A stretch of 21,097 bases of DNA from CAYXVF01 sp964468125 (GCA_964468125.1 CAYXVF010000104.1:1-21097); one strand, 5' to 3'. Counted from the first letter of the stretch, positions 1 to 8,426 are shown. Numbers and translations are program-made. The notes: a model not told the origin generated them from the letters alone.

Positions 1-2
1 GC

Positions 3-1053
3 AGCATCGAAGCGACGTTGAAGAACAACAAGGACCGCGTTGAAGACGAGCTCCCAGCCCAGCAGTCGCTCCCTATGCACGAGAACGTGCGAGGGGGCGG
101 CTACTACCACTGACCGAATCGCGTTTCATCGAGCCGGACGCGACGAGGAAGGACGCCAACTTTTGGCGGCCCTCTACTTACTCGGCTCGCACGCGTCCCA
201 ACGAGCTCTGGGTCGGTGGCCTTCAACGTTTCAGTGCCTACGACACATCTTCCTTAGGGACCGCCAACCCCCAACCCGAGACATTCATGTCGTGGGGAAC
301 CGGGCCAATGTTGCGGGTAACGCCGCGGGCGTTCTGATTTTCGACGTCACCACGCCGGCCTCACCGAGCCTGGTCGATAGCCTTCCTACGTCGCAGAGCA
401 CGCAGCTTGCGCGCTTTGCCAACGGCTACGTCTCCGCGACGGCGGGCACTGCTGGGGTCGATATCGTTTCGGAGGCTCTGCGCACACCGGAGTTCGCTGC
501 GACCATACCGCTCTCCGTCGGCCCCGCCGCGATGGACTTCGATAGAGGGCGGCTGGCGGTGTCGGCGAGCGATCTCTTCATCATCGATGTGACCGACCTC
601 GAGAGTTCGCAGATCGAAACGACCGCGAGCGTAGGGGGGGCAACAGCGTGAAGATGGAGTTTCCCTAGCTGTACGGAAGCCGATCCAATTTCTTGAGAAT
701 CGTAGACGTTCAGGTGCCCGACGAGCCGCTCACCCTCTCGAACGTCTTCACCACTGTCCTCAACGAAAGCCGGTTCGAGAATGTCGACGTCGACGGCGAT
801 GTGATGGTGGCTGCGGTCGACGACGATGGCCTCGCGTTCAACGAGGGGTTCCAATGTCGTCGATGTATCTGACCCGGCGCGCCCAGCGTTTCAGGGCTTC
901 GAGGTACCCATGGGGATGTGCGTGGGACCTCCGGAAGAGCGACGGGATTGGACGCGATCGAACTAGACGCAGACCCGGACGGTCGCTCGGGCTGCAACGA
1001 CCAGTCAACGTGTCTCGGGCCGCAATTCGGGTCCAGCATGCTGGTCGTTTTCG
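3..1053 (+). pseudogene. Frameshifted beta-propeller protein (LVIVD-like repeats), 5' end outside the window
   Basis: No single frame is open across this stretch, but propeller-like peptide continues from frame to frame. About 3-113 gives a helical segment (SIEATLKNNKDRVEDEL). About 101-290, in another frame, gives NELWVGGLQRFSAYDT. About 290-651 gives VLIFDVTTPASPSLVDSL and LFIIDVTDLE. About 693-850 gives LRIVDVQVPDEPLTLSN. About 853-940 gives NVVDVSDPARPAF. About 945-1020 gives a tail in the frame of 918. The pattern hhIhDVsdPxxPxxh is that of LVIVD-type propeller blades, usual in secreted or surface proteins; no catalytic function can be assigned. At least five frame changes are needed. 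Either the gene is decayed, or the sequence has indel errors, which is plausible so close to a contig end. A strong terminator follows directly at 1054-1083, so this was a real transcription unit. No stop codon can be placed with confidence. Confidence 0.6.
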
Positions 1054-1083
1054 GCGCGCCCACGTCGCGGGTGCGCGCTTTTT
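1054..1083 (+). terminator. Intrinsic terminator after the beta-propeller gene
   Basis: GCGCGCCC (1054-1061) pairs with GG-T-GCGCGC (70-78 of the same kilobase) as an 8-bp GC stem with one bulged T. It is followed at once by TTTTT (1079-1083). Orientation and position fit the end of the plus-strand propeller gene, just before the stop of the convergent gene at 1093. A perfect palindrome CCAGCATGCTGG lies just upstream at 1033-1044. Confidence 0.65.
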
Positions 1084-1092
1084 GGGCTTCTG

Positions 1093-3639
1093 CTAGCGGT
1101 CGAGAAGCTCACGGCGGCGAGCGGAGAGCCCCTGACTCACCGCTGCGTGGTAGCGGGCGTAGACGGGCCCGACTTCGCCCACCACCGGTTGGAGATTGGT
1201 CAACACCTCATCGAGCTGCCGCTGCATCCGATTGACGTCCCAGCTATCGAACGAACCGAAGAACCAGTTCCCCCACAGCGAGCCGAGGAACCAGTTGATT
1301 TGCTCGTCGACCACCCCCCCAAAGCGTGACTGAAACCCTTCCGCTTCGAGGTGCTCACGCAGGGACTGTAAGTGGCGATTCAGCTCTTCGACCTCCGCCT
1401 CTGCTCGCGCGGACGCAGCGGCCGCGATCGCCGCCCACATGTAGTAGGTTGGGTTCGGCTCAGTGCGGTACTCGGTTCGCGTATTCCCGTTGGAGTCGGT
1501 CGTCGTGTAGGAACGGGTCACTGTCATCGGCGTGATGTTGCGCATCAAGATCGCATGCTCGGCGGAGCGAAGCGCGCCGGATGCCGCGCCCGCAGCACGG
1601 CCAACGCTTTCCAGCGTCAGAAAGACCGGGCGTACTGAGTTCAGCTCGGCGCGATCGGACCGATACTGCGGACTTTCATTGGCGAGGAGCGCATCGAGCG
1701 ACTGATTGGTGACCACTTCACCGCGTTCGTAGCTCGCGGTGAATGCATCGAGGTGAGCGTCGTCCACATCAAGCGCATCTCCACTCTCGCGGACCAGGCG
1801 TCCGTCAACGGACGTCCCGAAGATGAGGCCATGCAAGACGTAGTCCGGGATGAGCCAGTCCCGGTACCATGGCACATACGCGTCGAGCTGTTCGTGATCT
1901 TGGGAAGAGAATGCGCGCTCCAAGCGGGCGGATTGTCGCGTGCCGATGAGCTCTTGCTGGGCGCGCACGACCGCGGCGACGGTGCTCGGCTCTGTGGCGC
2001 TGGCCCGGAGTGCCGCCTGCTCCACGTCTTCGAGAAGGTTCGCTGGATCGGGCCGGTTTTCGCCCTGGTTGAAATAGACCGCCATGGCGCGACGACCGAA
2101 CCCGCGAACCGCGCGGGCTTCCTCGACGAACGCGCTGAGAGTCTCGGCTCGACTCTCGATCCGTCGCACCTCATCGCGGTCGACGCGTAAACCCCTGCGG
2201 TCATCGTCCCGGTACGCGATACGGGACTGCTCGGCCTGCACGGTGCGAAGCTCCGCCTCTGCCTCGGTGATGATCGGCTCCACACGGTCGACCAGCTCCA
2301 TCAGTTCATACGAGGTGCTCAAGCGTTCATCGGCGGCGCGAAAGTCATCTTCGCGCGGCTCGCGGCGCAGGATGCCCACCAGGTCGTACATTCGATCGTA
2401 CATGGAAGCGACATCCACGGTGAGGTCAGCCGAGTCGATTGGCGTATGTGCTGCGTCCGGGCTCTGAGGATAGGCGGGGGACGGTGCGTGTTGATCGAGG
2501 ACGAACTCGATCGAGTCGAGCCCGAAGAGGTAGTCGCGCTTGCCAGGCCAGGCCTCGTAGATCTCTTCAGTGGACAGCTCGGCGATCGGTGCGTCAAAGA
2601 CGAGCATCGCCGGCCCGGTCGGTGTGCGCACCGCGTCGTCGTAGCGGTAGTCCGGGAGCACCTGATCCATGTCTTCGTCGTGGGAAAAAATCACCACGCC
2701 GTGCTCGAGTGCGTAGCGCATTCGATCATAGGCCATTCCGTGGTCGTCGACATCGAATCCGCGGGCGAACGTCGTGTCGTATCCGTTGTAGGCGCCGAGG
2801 CTCAGGTACTCGATGTGCTTCAGAACCTCCTCGGTCGCGGCATCCGAATCGTCTTCCGCAATCCAGGCACGAACGTCGTCCTCGGACACCCGGCCCTGGC
2901 GCGCCAGCTCCCGAGCGAGAATGAATGACAGCCGTGTGCCCCGGGCGTTGATCGGCCGAGTACTCAGGAACTCGGGCAACCGTATGCGCTCCCAGTCGCG
3001 AACCCCGACCTGCTCCTGTCCATGAATCATCGAGACGAAATCGAGGCGGGACTCTGAACGTCCTTCCATTTCGCCAACGGTGAGACGACTCTGGAGCAGC
3101 AGCTCGGCACTCACCGAAGGCAGAAGCCGATGGGCCTCAATCTCGTCTCCGGTCACGCGGTCGCGCACGCGCATCGCACCGAAGACCCGGCTTCCTTCGT
3201 CGACGTCGATTCCGTTTTGACGACCGTAGAGAACCTCGTAGCGCTCTCCCAGGAGCTGCTCGAATTGGCTGACCGTGATGTGCGTCGCCACCTCATCGCG
3301 GTCGACCCGGAACTCCTCGCCGGCGGCTTCCGCGGCAAACGCTCCGTCGCGATGAATCAAGCGGTAGGGTGTAAACCGGTCGTTGTCCTCCTGGTAGCCG
3401 AACCACATCGTCTCACGAAGCTGCTTCACGAACGCGTGCTCGGTGCTCTGAGCATCAAAGCGATACATGAGCTCGCGAACCGCGACTTCGGCGGAAAAGT
3501 GCTCGTCGATGTGAATCGCTTTGTCACCGTCGCTCTGAGCGCGATCGAGCGTATCGACGACGTCGAGCGCTTCAGCCCGGTCGGCCGGATTTTCTAGGGA
3601 TTGCGCAAGGGCTCGCAGGGTGCGGACAGCGTCGGACAT
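1093..3639 (-). CDS. Large hypothetical protein (848 aa), family not recognised
   Basis: This is an intact long ORF with GC-rich third codon positions. A clear Shine-Dalgarno (GGCAGGAG) stands 7-8 nt before the ATG at 3639. There is no signal peptide and no convincing membrane helix, so it is probably cytoplasmic. The protein is acidic and mostly helical. Residues about 400-560 are charged and coiled-coil-like, with many R/E/D heptad-type runs. Near the C-terminus there is a Thr/Asn-rich hairpin-like segment (VTRSYTTTDSNGNTRTEYR, about 707-725), then an Ala-rich helix, then an unusual aromatic cluster (NWFLGSLWGNWFFGSF, about 782-797). I recognise no catalytic motif. It lies 113 nt downstream of the di-heme protein gene on the same strand but has its own ribosome binding site, so it may be a separate unit. 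A structural, effector-like or regulatory role cannot be told apart from sequence alone. Confidence 0.8.
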   Translation of the reverse strand: MSDAVRTLRALAQSLENPADRAEALDVVDTLDRAQSDGDKAIHIDEHFSAEVAVRELMYRFDAQSTEHAFVKQLRETMWFGYQEDNDRFTPYRLIHRDGAFAAEAAGEEFRVDRDEVATHITVSQFEQLLGERYEVLYGRQNGIDVDEGSRVFGAMRVRDRVTGDEIEAHRLLPSVSAELLLQSRLTVGEMEGRSESRLDFVSMIHGQEQVGVRDWERIRLPEFLSTRPINARGTRLSFILARELARQGRVSEDDVRAWIAEDDSDAATEEVLKHIEYLSLGAYNGYDTTFARGFDVDDHGMAYDRMRYALEHGVVIFSHDEDMDQVLPDYRYDDAVRTPTGPAMLVFDAPIAELSTEEIYEAWPGKRDYLFGLDSIEFVLDQHAPSPAYPQSPDAAHTPIDSADLTVDVASMYDRMYDLVGILRREPREDDFRAADERLSTSYELMELVDRVEPIITEAEAELRTVQAEQSRIAYRDDDRRGLRVDRDEVRRIESRAETLSAFVEEARAVRGFGRRAMAVYFNQGENRPDPANLLEDVEQAALRASATEPSTVAAVVRAQQELIGTRQSARLERAFSSQDHEQLDAYVPWYRDWLIPDYVLHGLIFGTSVDGRLVRESGDALDVDDAHLDAFTASYERGEVVTNQSLDALLANESPQYRSDRAELNSVRPVFLTLESVGRAAGAASGALRSAEHAILMRNITPMTVTRSYTTTDSNGNTRTEYRTEPNPTYYMWAAIAAAASARAEAEVEELNRHLQSLREHLEAEGFQSRFGGVVDEQINWFLGSLWGNWFFGSFDSWDVNRMQRQLDEVLTNLQPVVGEVGPVYARYHAAVSQGLSARRRELLDR

Positions 3640-3752
3640 CGGTCGGCTCCTGCCGCCCGAACGGTCAGCTAAGCGGCACGAGGGTTATCGACGGCGGGGC
3701 AGCCGAGTTGCGCCGCGGCCGGACAAAAAAGGGGTCATGTGCGCTACGGGAA

Positions 3753-4952
3753 CTAGGGGCTCAGGGCGCGCAGGAACGCAACGAGCGACCGGCGCTCATC
3801 CGAGGTCAGAGACAGCGGTCGAAGCTCGCTCTGGCCGTGGGCGTCCGGCTCCGCGCGCTCGTAGTGGGCAACGACCTCGGCGAGCGACGCGAAACGTCCG
3901 TCGTGCATGTAGGGTCCGGTGCGAGCCAGATAACGCAAGGTCGGAACCTTGAATGCGCCTCTGGTCTCGACGTGCGCCTCGGCGAGAAAGCGCAAGCCGC
4001 CGCAGTCTTCGGGATCGGCATCGCTAAACGGCCCCATACAATTGAACGGGTCGACTTTCACAGCCATCACACCGAGCTCACGGCCGTGGTCGAGCTGAGG
4101 CCCATCGAAGTTCCCCGTCCCGATGTTGTGGAAACTCCCGTTCGTGAGCATCGGGCCGTTGTGACAGTCGAGACAGCGCGTTCGCTCCCCGTCGATAAAC
4201 AGACGCAATCCGCGCTGCTCGTCCGGGGTCAGCTCACCTGCGCCCGTTTCATTCCCCGACCTGATTGCCGCGACATAGCGGTCAAAGCGGGTCGGCTGCG
4301 GCACGAGACCGCGCTCGTAGGCGGCAAGCGCCTTGCCTACGTTTGCAAACGCGCGGTCGACTTCTTCACGCTTTGCGCGAGGCACCTTCGCCCAGGCCGC
4401 CCTCGCGGTGCTACCACCAAGAACGTTCGCGCGTGGATCAATTCCGTCGGTGTCAGGCACCTCGGAACCGAACAGCGCACGGTAGCTCGCTGCGTACGCC
4501 GGGTCGCTTCGTAGCACACGGAGCGTGTGAATCCGGGAAGCGCCCATCTCGCTCGGAGCCTCGAGCGGAATCAAAGCCTGGGCCCAAAGCGAGTCTCTTC
4601 GCCCGTCCCAATAAAACCATCCGTAGCTACCAACCCCGAAAAGGGTCGGCGTGTTGCGCTGAGTCTGTCCCATCCCGACCGCACGCGGACGGCCGTCGAC
4701 AAATGCCCGCTCGGGATCGTGGCAACTTGCACACGAAAGCTTGCCGTTGCCACTCAGACCTGGCTCAAAGAATAGGCGCTTTCCAAAAGCTGCAACCTCG
4801 GCGGAGTCCGCAAAGCGGTTGCTCGGCGAGGCTGCGTTCTCAAATCGAGACACGGAAAGACTCTCGAGAATCCGTGTTTCACGCGCGCTCCAGCTGGCCT
4901 CCTGGCTGCACGCAAGCGCCGAACAACACAAAAGTGTCGCAACGAGACGCAT
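3753..4952 (-). CDS. Di-heme cytochrome c peroxidase / MauG family protein
   Basis: This is a periplasmic di-heme protein of the bacterial cytochrome c peroxidase/MauG family (399 aa, normal length). Two c-type heme sites are visible: CASCH (about residues 74-78) and CLDCH (about 260-264). The family's C-terminal signature is also present: GAFKVPTLRYLA, then YMHDGRFASLAEVVAHY (about 348-364). The start at 4952 gives a hydrophobic leader ending SALAC, either a signal peptidase I site (ALA) or an imperfect lipobox. Longer readings (to 4973 or 5363) run through the upstream gene in another frame and are not credible. The gene starts 7 nt after the stop of the YtkA-like lipoprotein gene, so the two are almost certainly cotranscribed. 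Members either reduce H2O2 or oxidise a partner protein; which applies here cannot be decided from sequence. Confidence 0.93.
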   Translation of the reverse strand: MRLVATLLCCSALACSQEASWSARETRILESLSVSRFENAASPSNRFADSAEVAAFGKRLFFEPGLSGNGKLSCASCHDPERAFVDGRPRAVGMGQTQRNTPTLFGVGSYGWFYWDGRRDSLWAQALIPLEAPSEMGASRIHTLRVLRSDPAYAASYRALFGSEVPDTDGIDPRANVLGGSTARAAWAKVPRAKREEVDRAFANVGKALAAYERGLVPQPTRFDRYVAAIRSGNETGAGELTPDEQRGLRLFIDGERTRCLDCHNGPMLTNGSFHNIGTGNFDGPQLDHGRELGVMAVKVDPFNCMGPFSDADPEDCGGLRFLAEAHVETRGAFKVPTLRYLARTGPYMHDGRFASLAEVVAHYERAEPDAHGQSELRPLSLTSDERRSLVAFLRALSP

Positions 4953-4959
4953 CTGCCAA

Positions 4960-5412
4960 TCAGTACCGCACATCGAAATCGAGCTCAGCGACACTTCGTC
5001 CTGCGGGCGCATCGATCGTGAACACAAAAGTCCAGGTCCCGTGCATGGTGAACTGCACCCCGTCGATTCGATACAGTCCCGGTGTCTCGCTCTCCATGGC
5101 CTTCGGCTGAGTGGGTAGACCGTGTCCGTGCGCGCGCATGCCCCCGTCAACCGTAATCCGCGCATCGGTGACGGCTCGACCCGACGCCGAAGAGAGTCGA
5201 AGCTCCCAGGCATGAAGTGCTCCAATCGGGGCCGCACCGTCCCGGGGCCGGAGCGCGATCTGGTAGCGTGCATCACTCCACTCGAGATTCTGCACCTCTG
5301 GTGCCTTCGGCGCATCTTCGCCGCTCGAGCACGCGACCAACGCAAAGACCGCGACACCGCCAAGGCAGCGCCACCGGGCGCGGGTAACTGAAATAGGACT
5401 CGATCGCGACAT
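4960..5412 (-). CDS. YtkA/FixH-like domain lipoprotein
   Basis: This is a small (150 aa) exported lipoprotein. The start at ATG 5412 gives an Arg-rich n-region, a hydrophobic stretch and the lipobox LVAC (Cys28), followed by a Ser/Gly/Pro linker. The mature part is one beta-sandwich domain of the YtkA/FixH type. It carries the conserved GMRAHGHGLPT (about 91-101) and a later MHGTW (about 123-127). The His/Met-rich signature suggests metal, possibly copper, binding in this family, but that is inference. GGAG/AGG lies 9-13 nt before the start. The stop is 7 nt from the start of the di-heme gene, which suggests the two work together in the envelope. An in-frame extension to 5646 exists but lacks a leader and crosses a tandem repeat, so I rejected it. 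Confidence 0.88.
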   Translation of the reverse strand: MSRSSPISVTRARWRCLGGVAVFALVACSSGEDAPKAPEVQNLEWSDARYQIALRPRDGAAPIGALHAWELRLSSASGRAVTDARITVDGGMRAHGHGLPTQPKAMESETPGLYRIDGVQFTMHGTWTFVFTIDAPAGRSVAELDFDVRY

Positions 5413-5526
5413 CGCTAACCTGCTCCGCAACGTAGTTGCGTTCACTGTCGTGTACCTGATCCACCGTGCGAGCTCCGGGGGCACACCGGGTTCTCCCCTA
5501 TGTCGATACAACGCACTGTCACACCC

Positions 5527-5558
5527 TTTCCCATACCGCTCCTTTTCCCATACCGCTC
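5527..5558. repeat. Tandem direct repeat between divergent genes (possible operator)
   Basis: TTTCCCATACCGCTC occurs twice without a mismatch, at 5527-5541 and 5544-5558, giving a 17-bp period. It lies in the 184-bp space between the divergent YtkA-lipoprotein gene (start 5412) and the broken membrane-protein gene (start about 5597). The position suits a regulator binding two sites on nearby faces of the helix. No known operator consensus is recognised, and no gene is seen in this spacer. Confidence 0.5.
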
Positions 5559-5596
5559 GTTCCTGGACTGAGATGAGGGCGCTATTTGTGGGGTCG

Positions 5597-6409
5597 ATGC
5601 GAGAGCTCATGCTATCCCTGCTCGACGATCCCGTGGTGGGATTCATCGTAGCGATCGTAGCGATCGTNNNNNNNNNNNNNNNNNNNNNNNNNNNNNNNNN
5701 NNNNNNNNNNNNNNNNNNNNNNNNNNNNNNNNNNNNNNNNNNNNNNNNNNNNNNNNNNNNNNNNNNNGCGATCGTGGCGACCGGCCTCTACGGTTTTCTA
5801 CGCGCTGATCGAGGGCAGCCGCCGCACGGGCCCTGGACGTCAGCGCATATCAGGCCTCCCGGCTATAGCGCGCTGGGCCGCGAAGAGTGCTATCGCCGCG
5901 TTCTCTGTGACCATCGTCGGCGCATCCACGAAGGCCGGCGCGCACCGTTTCATCAATGGCGGGAATCGTCTGGCGATCGAAGCTCAGCTGCAAAACGGTG
6001 AGGTGTGCGGGTCCGCTCGGACGGCACTGTCTCAGAGACGCCCGAAGCGGCGCGCGAATCGCGACTGAAGCGACTGACCCTGGGAGCGACTTCGGTCGAG
6101 CGTCAGGGTCTACATCGCGCCCGGCGCCTGAAGAACGCATGCGGCTGCGACGGGAATCACTGCGGCGAGCTCGTCCTCTTCTCCTGGGCCGCATTTGGTG
6201 AAGGCACGAACCACCTGGGCCTCTGGAAGGATGGGCCGGGACGAAATACAGAAATCCTTTCGCCCGTGGGTGGAGCGACGGGCGCCGGCGGGGGTCTCGG
6301 GGTGTTGCTGATGGCCGAGGTGGGTGACGTGGAGGATCGAGAGGAGTGCTGTCGGGTCACCTGGCACAGCAGCATCGACGGAGTGGGCGGCAACTATATG
6401 CTCGGGTGA
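5597..6409 (+). pseudogene. Membrane-anchored protein gene interrupted by an assembly gap and frameshifts
   Basis: A start at 5597 (GTGGGG 5-10 nt upstream) reads MRELMLSLLDDPVVGFIVAIVAIV, an N-terminal membrane helix that runs into the N gap. After the gap the same frame gives AIVATGLYGF. If one T is removed from the TTTT run near 5804, the helix continues as YALIEGSRRTGPGRQRISG and onward to LAIEAQLQNGEV near 6004. A second shift (around the GTGTG at 6003-6007) leads into the frame open to 6409. That last part is Cys-containing (ACGCDGNHC, EECCRVTW), has GC-rich third positions and looks truly coded. I do not recognise a family. The breaks may be sequence errors next to the gap rather than real decay. 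A separate small gene with GTG at 6005 is a weaker alternative. Confidence 0.45.
5668..5767. other. Assembly gap (100 N)
   Basis: Exactly 100 unknown bases, the usual placeholder for a scaffold gap of unknown size. The left flank ends GCGATCGTAGCGATCGT and the right flank begins GCGATCGTGGCGACC, so the two sides share GCGATCGT and may really overlap or be separated by a short tandem repeat. Confidence 0.97.
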
Positions 6410-6531
6410 CTGCGCCTCTGAGTCCTGGGGGCTTCCCGATTGGTGTCCGTTTCCGATGGATCGCTGGCTACGAGACCCGAATTCGTGGAAAAAAACGGTC
6501 CCTCGAGTCATGCTTGAGGAGGGAGGGTGTC

Positions 6532-6954
6532 ATGCTACTTCGTTTCTCTGGGGTCGCGCTCGTCTTGTGCTCGTGCCTGTTTCCAGCATCCGTGTCGGCC
6601 GACGAAGCTTCGGAAAAGGCGGCGGTGAAAGCAGCAAAGGCCTGGCTCGAGTTGGTGGACCGTGCCAAATATGACGAGAGCTGGAAAACGGCGGCGTCGA
6701 TTTTCCGGAACGCGGTGACGCAGAAGGATTGGGCCCAACAGGTCCGTGCCGTGCGCGCGCCGCTGGGTGATGTGAAATCGCGCAAGGTCACGACGCGCCA
6801 GTACCGCGAGTCGCTCCCGGGAGCGCCGGACGGCAAGTACGTAGTGATTCAGTTCAAGAGTCACTTCGCGAAAAAGAAATCCGCAGTAGAGACGGTCACG
6901 CCCATGCTCGACGAAGACGGCAAGTGGCACGTTTCGGGGTACTTCATCAAGTAG
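6532..6954 (+). CDS. DUF4019 family secreted protein
   Basis: This is a 140-aa exported protein. The start at ATG 6532 is fixed by a strong Shine-Dalgarno (GGAGGGAGGG, about 6 nt upstream) and by a classic signal peptide: MLLRF, a hydrophobic stretch, and cleavage near VSADEA (after about residue 22). The mature part matches the DUF4019 pattern: an alpha segment with AAKAWLELVDRAKYDESW, then WAQQVRAVRAPLGDVKSRK, and a C-terminal DEDGKWHVSGYFIK. The fold is NTF2-like and no enzymatic role is known for the family. A weak hairpin (CCTCGAG/CTTGAGG, 6501-6519) lies just before the ribosome binding site. The gene stands alone and converges with the downstream transporter gene, with 35 nt between the stops. 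Confidence 0.88.
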   Translation: MLLRFSGVALVLCSCLFPASVSADEASEKAAVKAAKAWLELVDRAKYDESWKTAASIFRNAVTQKDWAQQVRAVRAPLGDVKSRKVTTRQYRESLPGAPDGKYVVIQFKSHFAKKKSAVETVTPMLDEDGKWHVSGYFIK

Positions 6955-6989
6955 CCTAGGCAGTCGCCGAGTAGGCAGGGGGCGGGCAC

Positions 6990-8390
6990 TCACGCAGCCG
7001 GTGACGCGATGTTTGGGGCGAGTCGTCGCGCTTCGAGCTCCGCCTCGATCTGCTCCATGCGCTCGTCGTCCAGGCTGTAGAGCACCATCGCGAGCACTCC
7101 GAGCACGCAGAGCGCAGCCGGGATCAGACTGACACTCAGAAGAATGCCTTCGAGCGCGGTGTCGCTTTGCGCCTGATTGGCGATGTAGCCATAGGCGGAG
7201 AGAATGAGCCCGGTGGTGTAGCCGCCGACGGCGCCGCCGAACTTCAGCGACAACATCGCTGCTGAGAAAACGAGCCCGGTGGTGCGTTTGCCCGTCTTCC
7301 ATTCGCCGAAGTCCGCGACGTCACCGTACATGGCGAACATCAACGGCGCGGTGGGACCGAGCACCAGATTGATCACGAGGTTGAGGCAGAGGATCTCCGT
7401 AACCGCGCTCCCGGGCAGGAAGTAATAGATCACGGTGAGAACGGTGCCGGCACTCATGCACGCGATGTAGAGCTTGCGCTTTGAGAGCAGCTTGGACAGG
7501 GCGGGCGTGGCGGCGACTCCGAGAATGTTCGCGATGCCCCCCGAGGTCAGATAGACCGTCACCAAAGCTTCGATGCTGCCGATTTCGATCCCAAAGAACT
7601 GCAGCTCATTCGGCCCAACGTAGTAGCGCAGATAGTAGAGGACGGTGGAGCCGCGGATCGCGAGGTTCGCTAGGATCACGGTCCCCAGAATCAGCATTGC
7701 ACCGAGCGGTGGGTTTTCGAGCAGACATTCGACGCTGTCTTTCAGGGTCAGCCGCCCTTCGTCGATCGGCTCCACTCGTTCGCGAGTGGCAAAGAAGGTC
7801 AGCACGAACAGGATGGTCGCCAAGACGCCGTAGAGTGCCATCGTCCACTGCCAGCCCGCGGCGACGTCACCCCCGCCAAAGCTCCGAACGAGGAGAAGTG
7901 TGGAGAATTGGACGAACACGCCGCCCGCAAACGCCCCAACGAAGCGATAGGACGAGAGCGCGGTCCGTTCCTCCGGGGAGGGCGTCATCACCCCCATCAG
8001 CGCCGAGTAGGGAATGTTCACGGCCGTGTACATCATCATCATCAGGAAATAGGTGACATAGGCGTAGATCACCTTTCCCTGGTCGCTCAGGTCCGGGGTG
8101 CTGAACATGAGCACGCCCGCGATCCCCATCGGGATCGCCATCCAGATCATCCAAGGACGATAGCGACCCCAGCGCGTGCGGGTTCGATCGGCGAGCGCCC
8201 CCATCAAGGGGTCATTGATGGCGTCCCAGATTCGCGCGGTGAGAAAGAGCGTTCCAGCCGCCGCCGGCGAGAGGCCAAAGACGTCGGTGTAGAAGGCGAG
8301 TAGAAAGAACTCAAAGACCTTCCAGTAGAGATTGGAAGCGGTGTCTCCGAGGGCGTAGCCGACTTTCTCGACCTTCGTCAGGGAGGGCAT
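6990..8390 (-). CDS. GPH-family (MelB-like) sugar:cation symporter, MFS
   Basis: This inner-membrane transporter (466 aa) is of the glycoside-pentoside-hexuronide:cation symporter family. The N-terminal part has the family hallmark WDAINDPLMGALADRTRTRWG (about 55-75). It includes two Asp residues (56 and 60) that correspond to the cation-site aspartates of MelB. It is followed by RPWMIWMAIPMG and by alternating hydrophobic segments adding up to about 12 helices. NIPYSALMG in the fourth helix region and FGEWKTGKRTTGLVFS near residue 365 are also typical. The sugar substrate cannot be inferred, and no glycosidase or sugar enzyme is adjacent. There is no Shine-Dalgarno. Instead a -35/-10-like pair ends 6 nt before the ATG, so the mRNA may be leaderless. 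Confidence 0.93.
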   Translation of the reverse strand: MPSLTKVEKVGYALGDTASNLYWKVFEFFLLAFYTDVFGLSPAAAGTLFLTARIWDAINDPLMGALADRTRTRWGRYRPWMIWMAIPMGIAGVLMFSTPDLSDQGKVIYAYVTYFLMMMMYTAVNIPYSALMGVMTPSPEERTALSSYRFVGAFAGGVFVQFSTLLLVRSFGGGDVAAGWQWTMALYGVLATILFVLTFFATRERVEPIDEGRLTLKDSVECLLENPPLGAMLILGTVILANLAIRGSTVLYYLRYYVGPNELQFFGIEIGSIEALVTVYLTSGGIANILGVAATPALSKLLSKRKLYIACMSAGTVLTVIYYFLPGSAVTEILCLNLVINLVLGPTAPLMFAMYGDVADFGEWKTGKRTTGLVFSAAMLSLKFGGAVGGYTTGLILSAYGYIANQAQSDTALEGILLSVSLIPAALCVLGVLAMVLYSLDDERMEQIEAELEARRLAPNIASPAA

Positions 8391-8396
8391 TCGGCG

Positions 8397-8426
8397 AGAC
8401 TAAGCGTGGATCGCTCGCCGGGCCAA
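8397..8426 (-). promoter_or_regulatory. Possible sigma70-type promoter for the GPH transporter (leaderless)
   Basis: On the minus strand TTGGCC (8421-8426) is followed after 18 nt by TAGTCT (8397-8402, a TAnnnT -10 match) and then 6 nt to the ATG at 8390. Transcription would therefore begin at or next to the start codon. No Shine-Dalgarno is present, which agrees. The prediction rests on motif spacing only. Confidence 0.4.

Noticed and set aside
2446..2928. Plus-strand 160-aa open frame inside the orphan gene
   Set aside because: It is an antisense shadow of a well-supported minus-strand gene, with no ribosome binding site or recognisable domain. Several similar shadows lie within the ATPase and htrA genes.
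2168..3309. Repeated CACCTCATCGCGGTCGAC at about 2168 and 3292
   Set aside because: Both copies encode RVDRDEV within the same protein; the neighbouring residues do not match, so chance or a short shared motif is more likely than a duplicated domain.
3725..3752. T6 run after the di-heme gene as an intrinsic terminator
   Set aside because: No stable stem precedes the T run on the minus strand.
4953..5363. N-terminal extension of the di-heme protein to 5363
   Set aside because: It runs in another frame straight through the YtkA-like lipoprotein gene, and its peptide is low-quality; the start at 4952 gives a proper leader.
5450..6001. 183-aa open frame crossing the N gap
   Set aside because: It is open only because N codons are translated as X; most of its N-terminal part is intergenic, and the part after about 5805 shows an out-of-frame peptide.
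6489..6519. Minus-strand hairpin plus T7 as terminator of the transporter transcript
   Set aside because: The stem contains a mismatch, is separated from the T run by about 5 nt, and lies some 470 nt beyond the transporter's stop, antisense to the DUF4019 gene.
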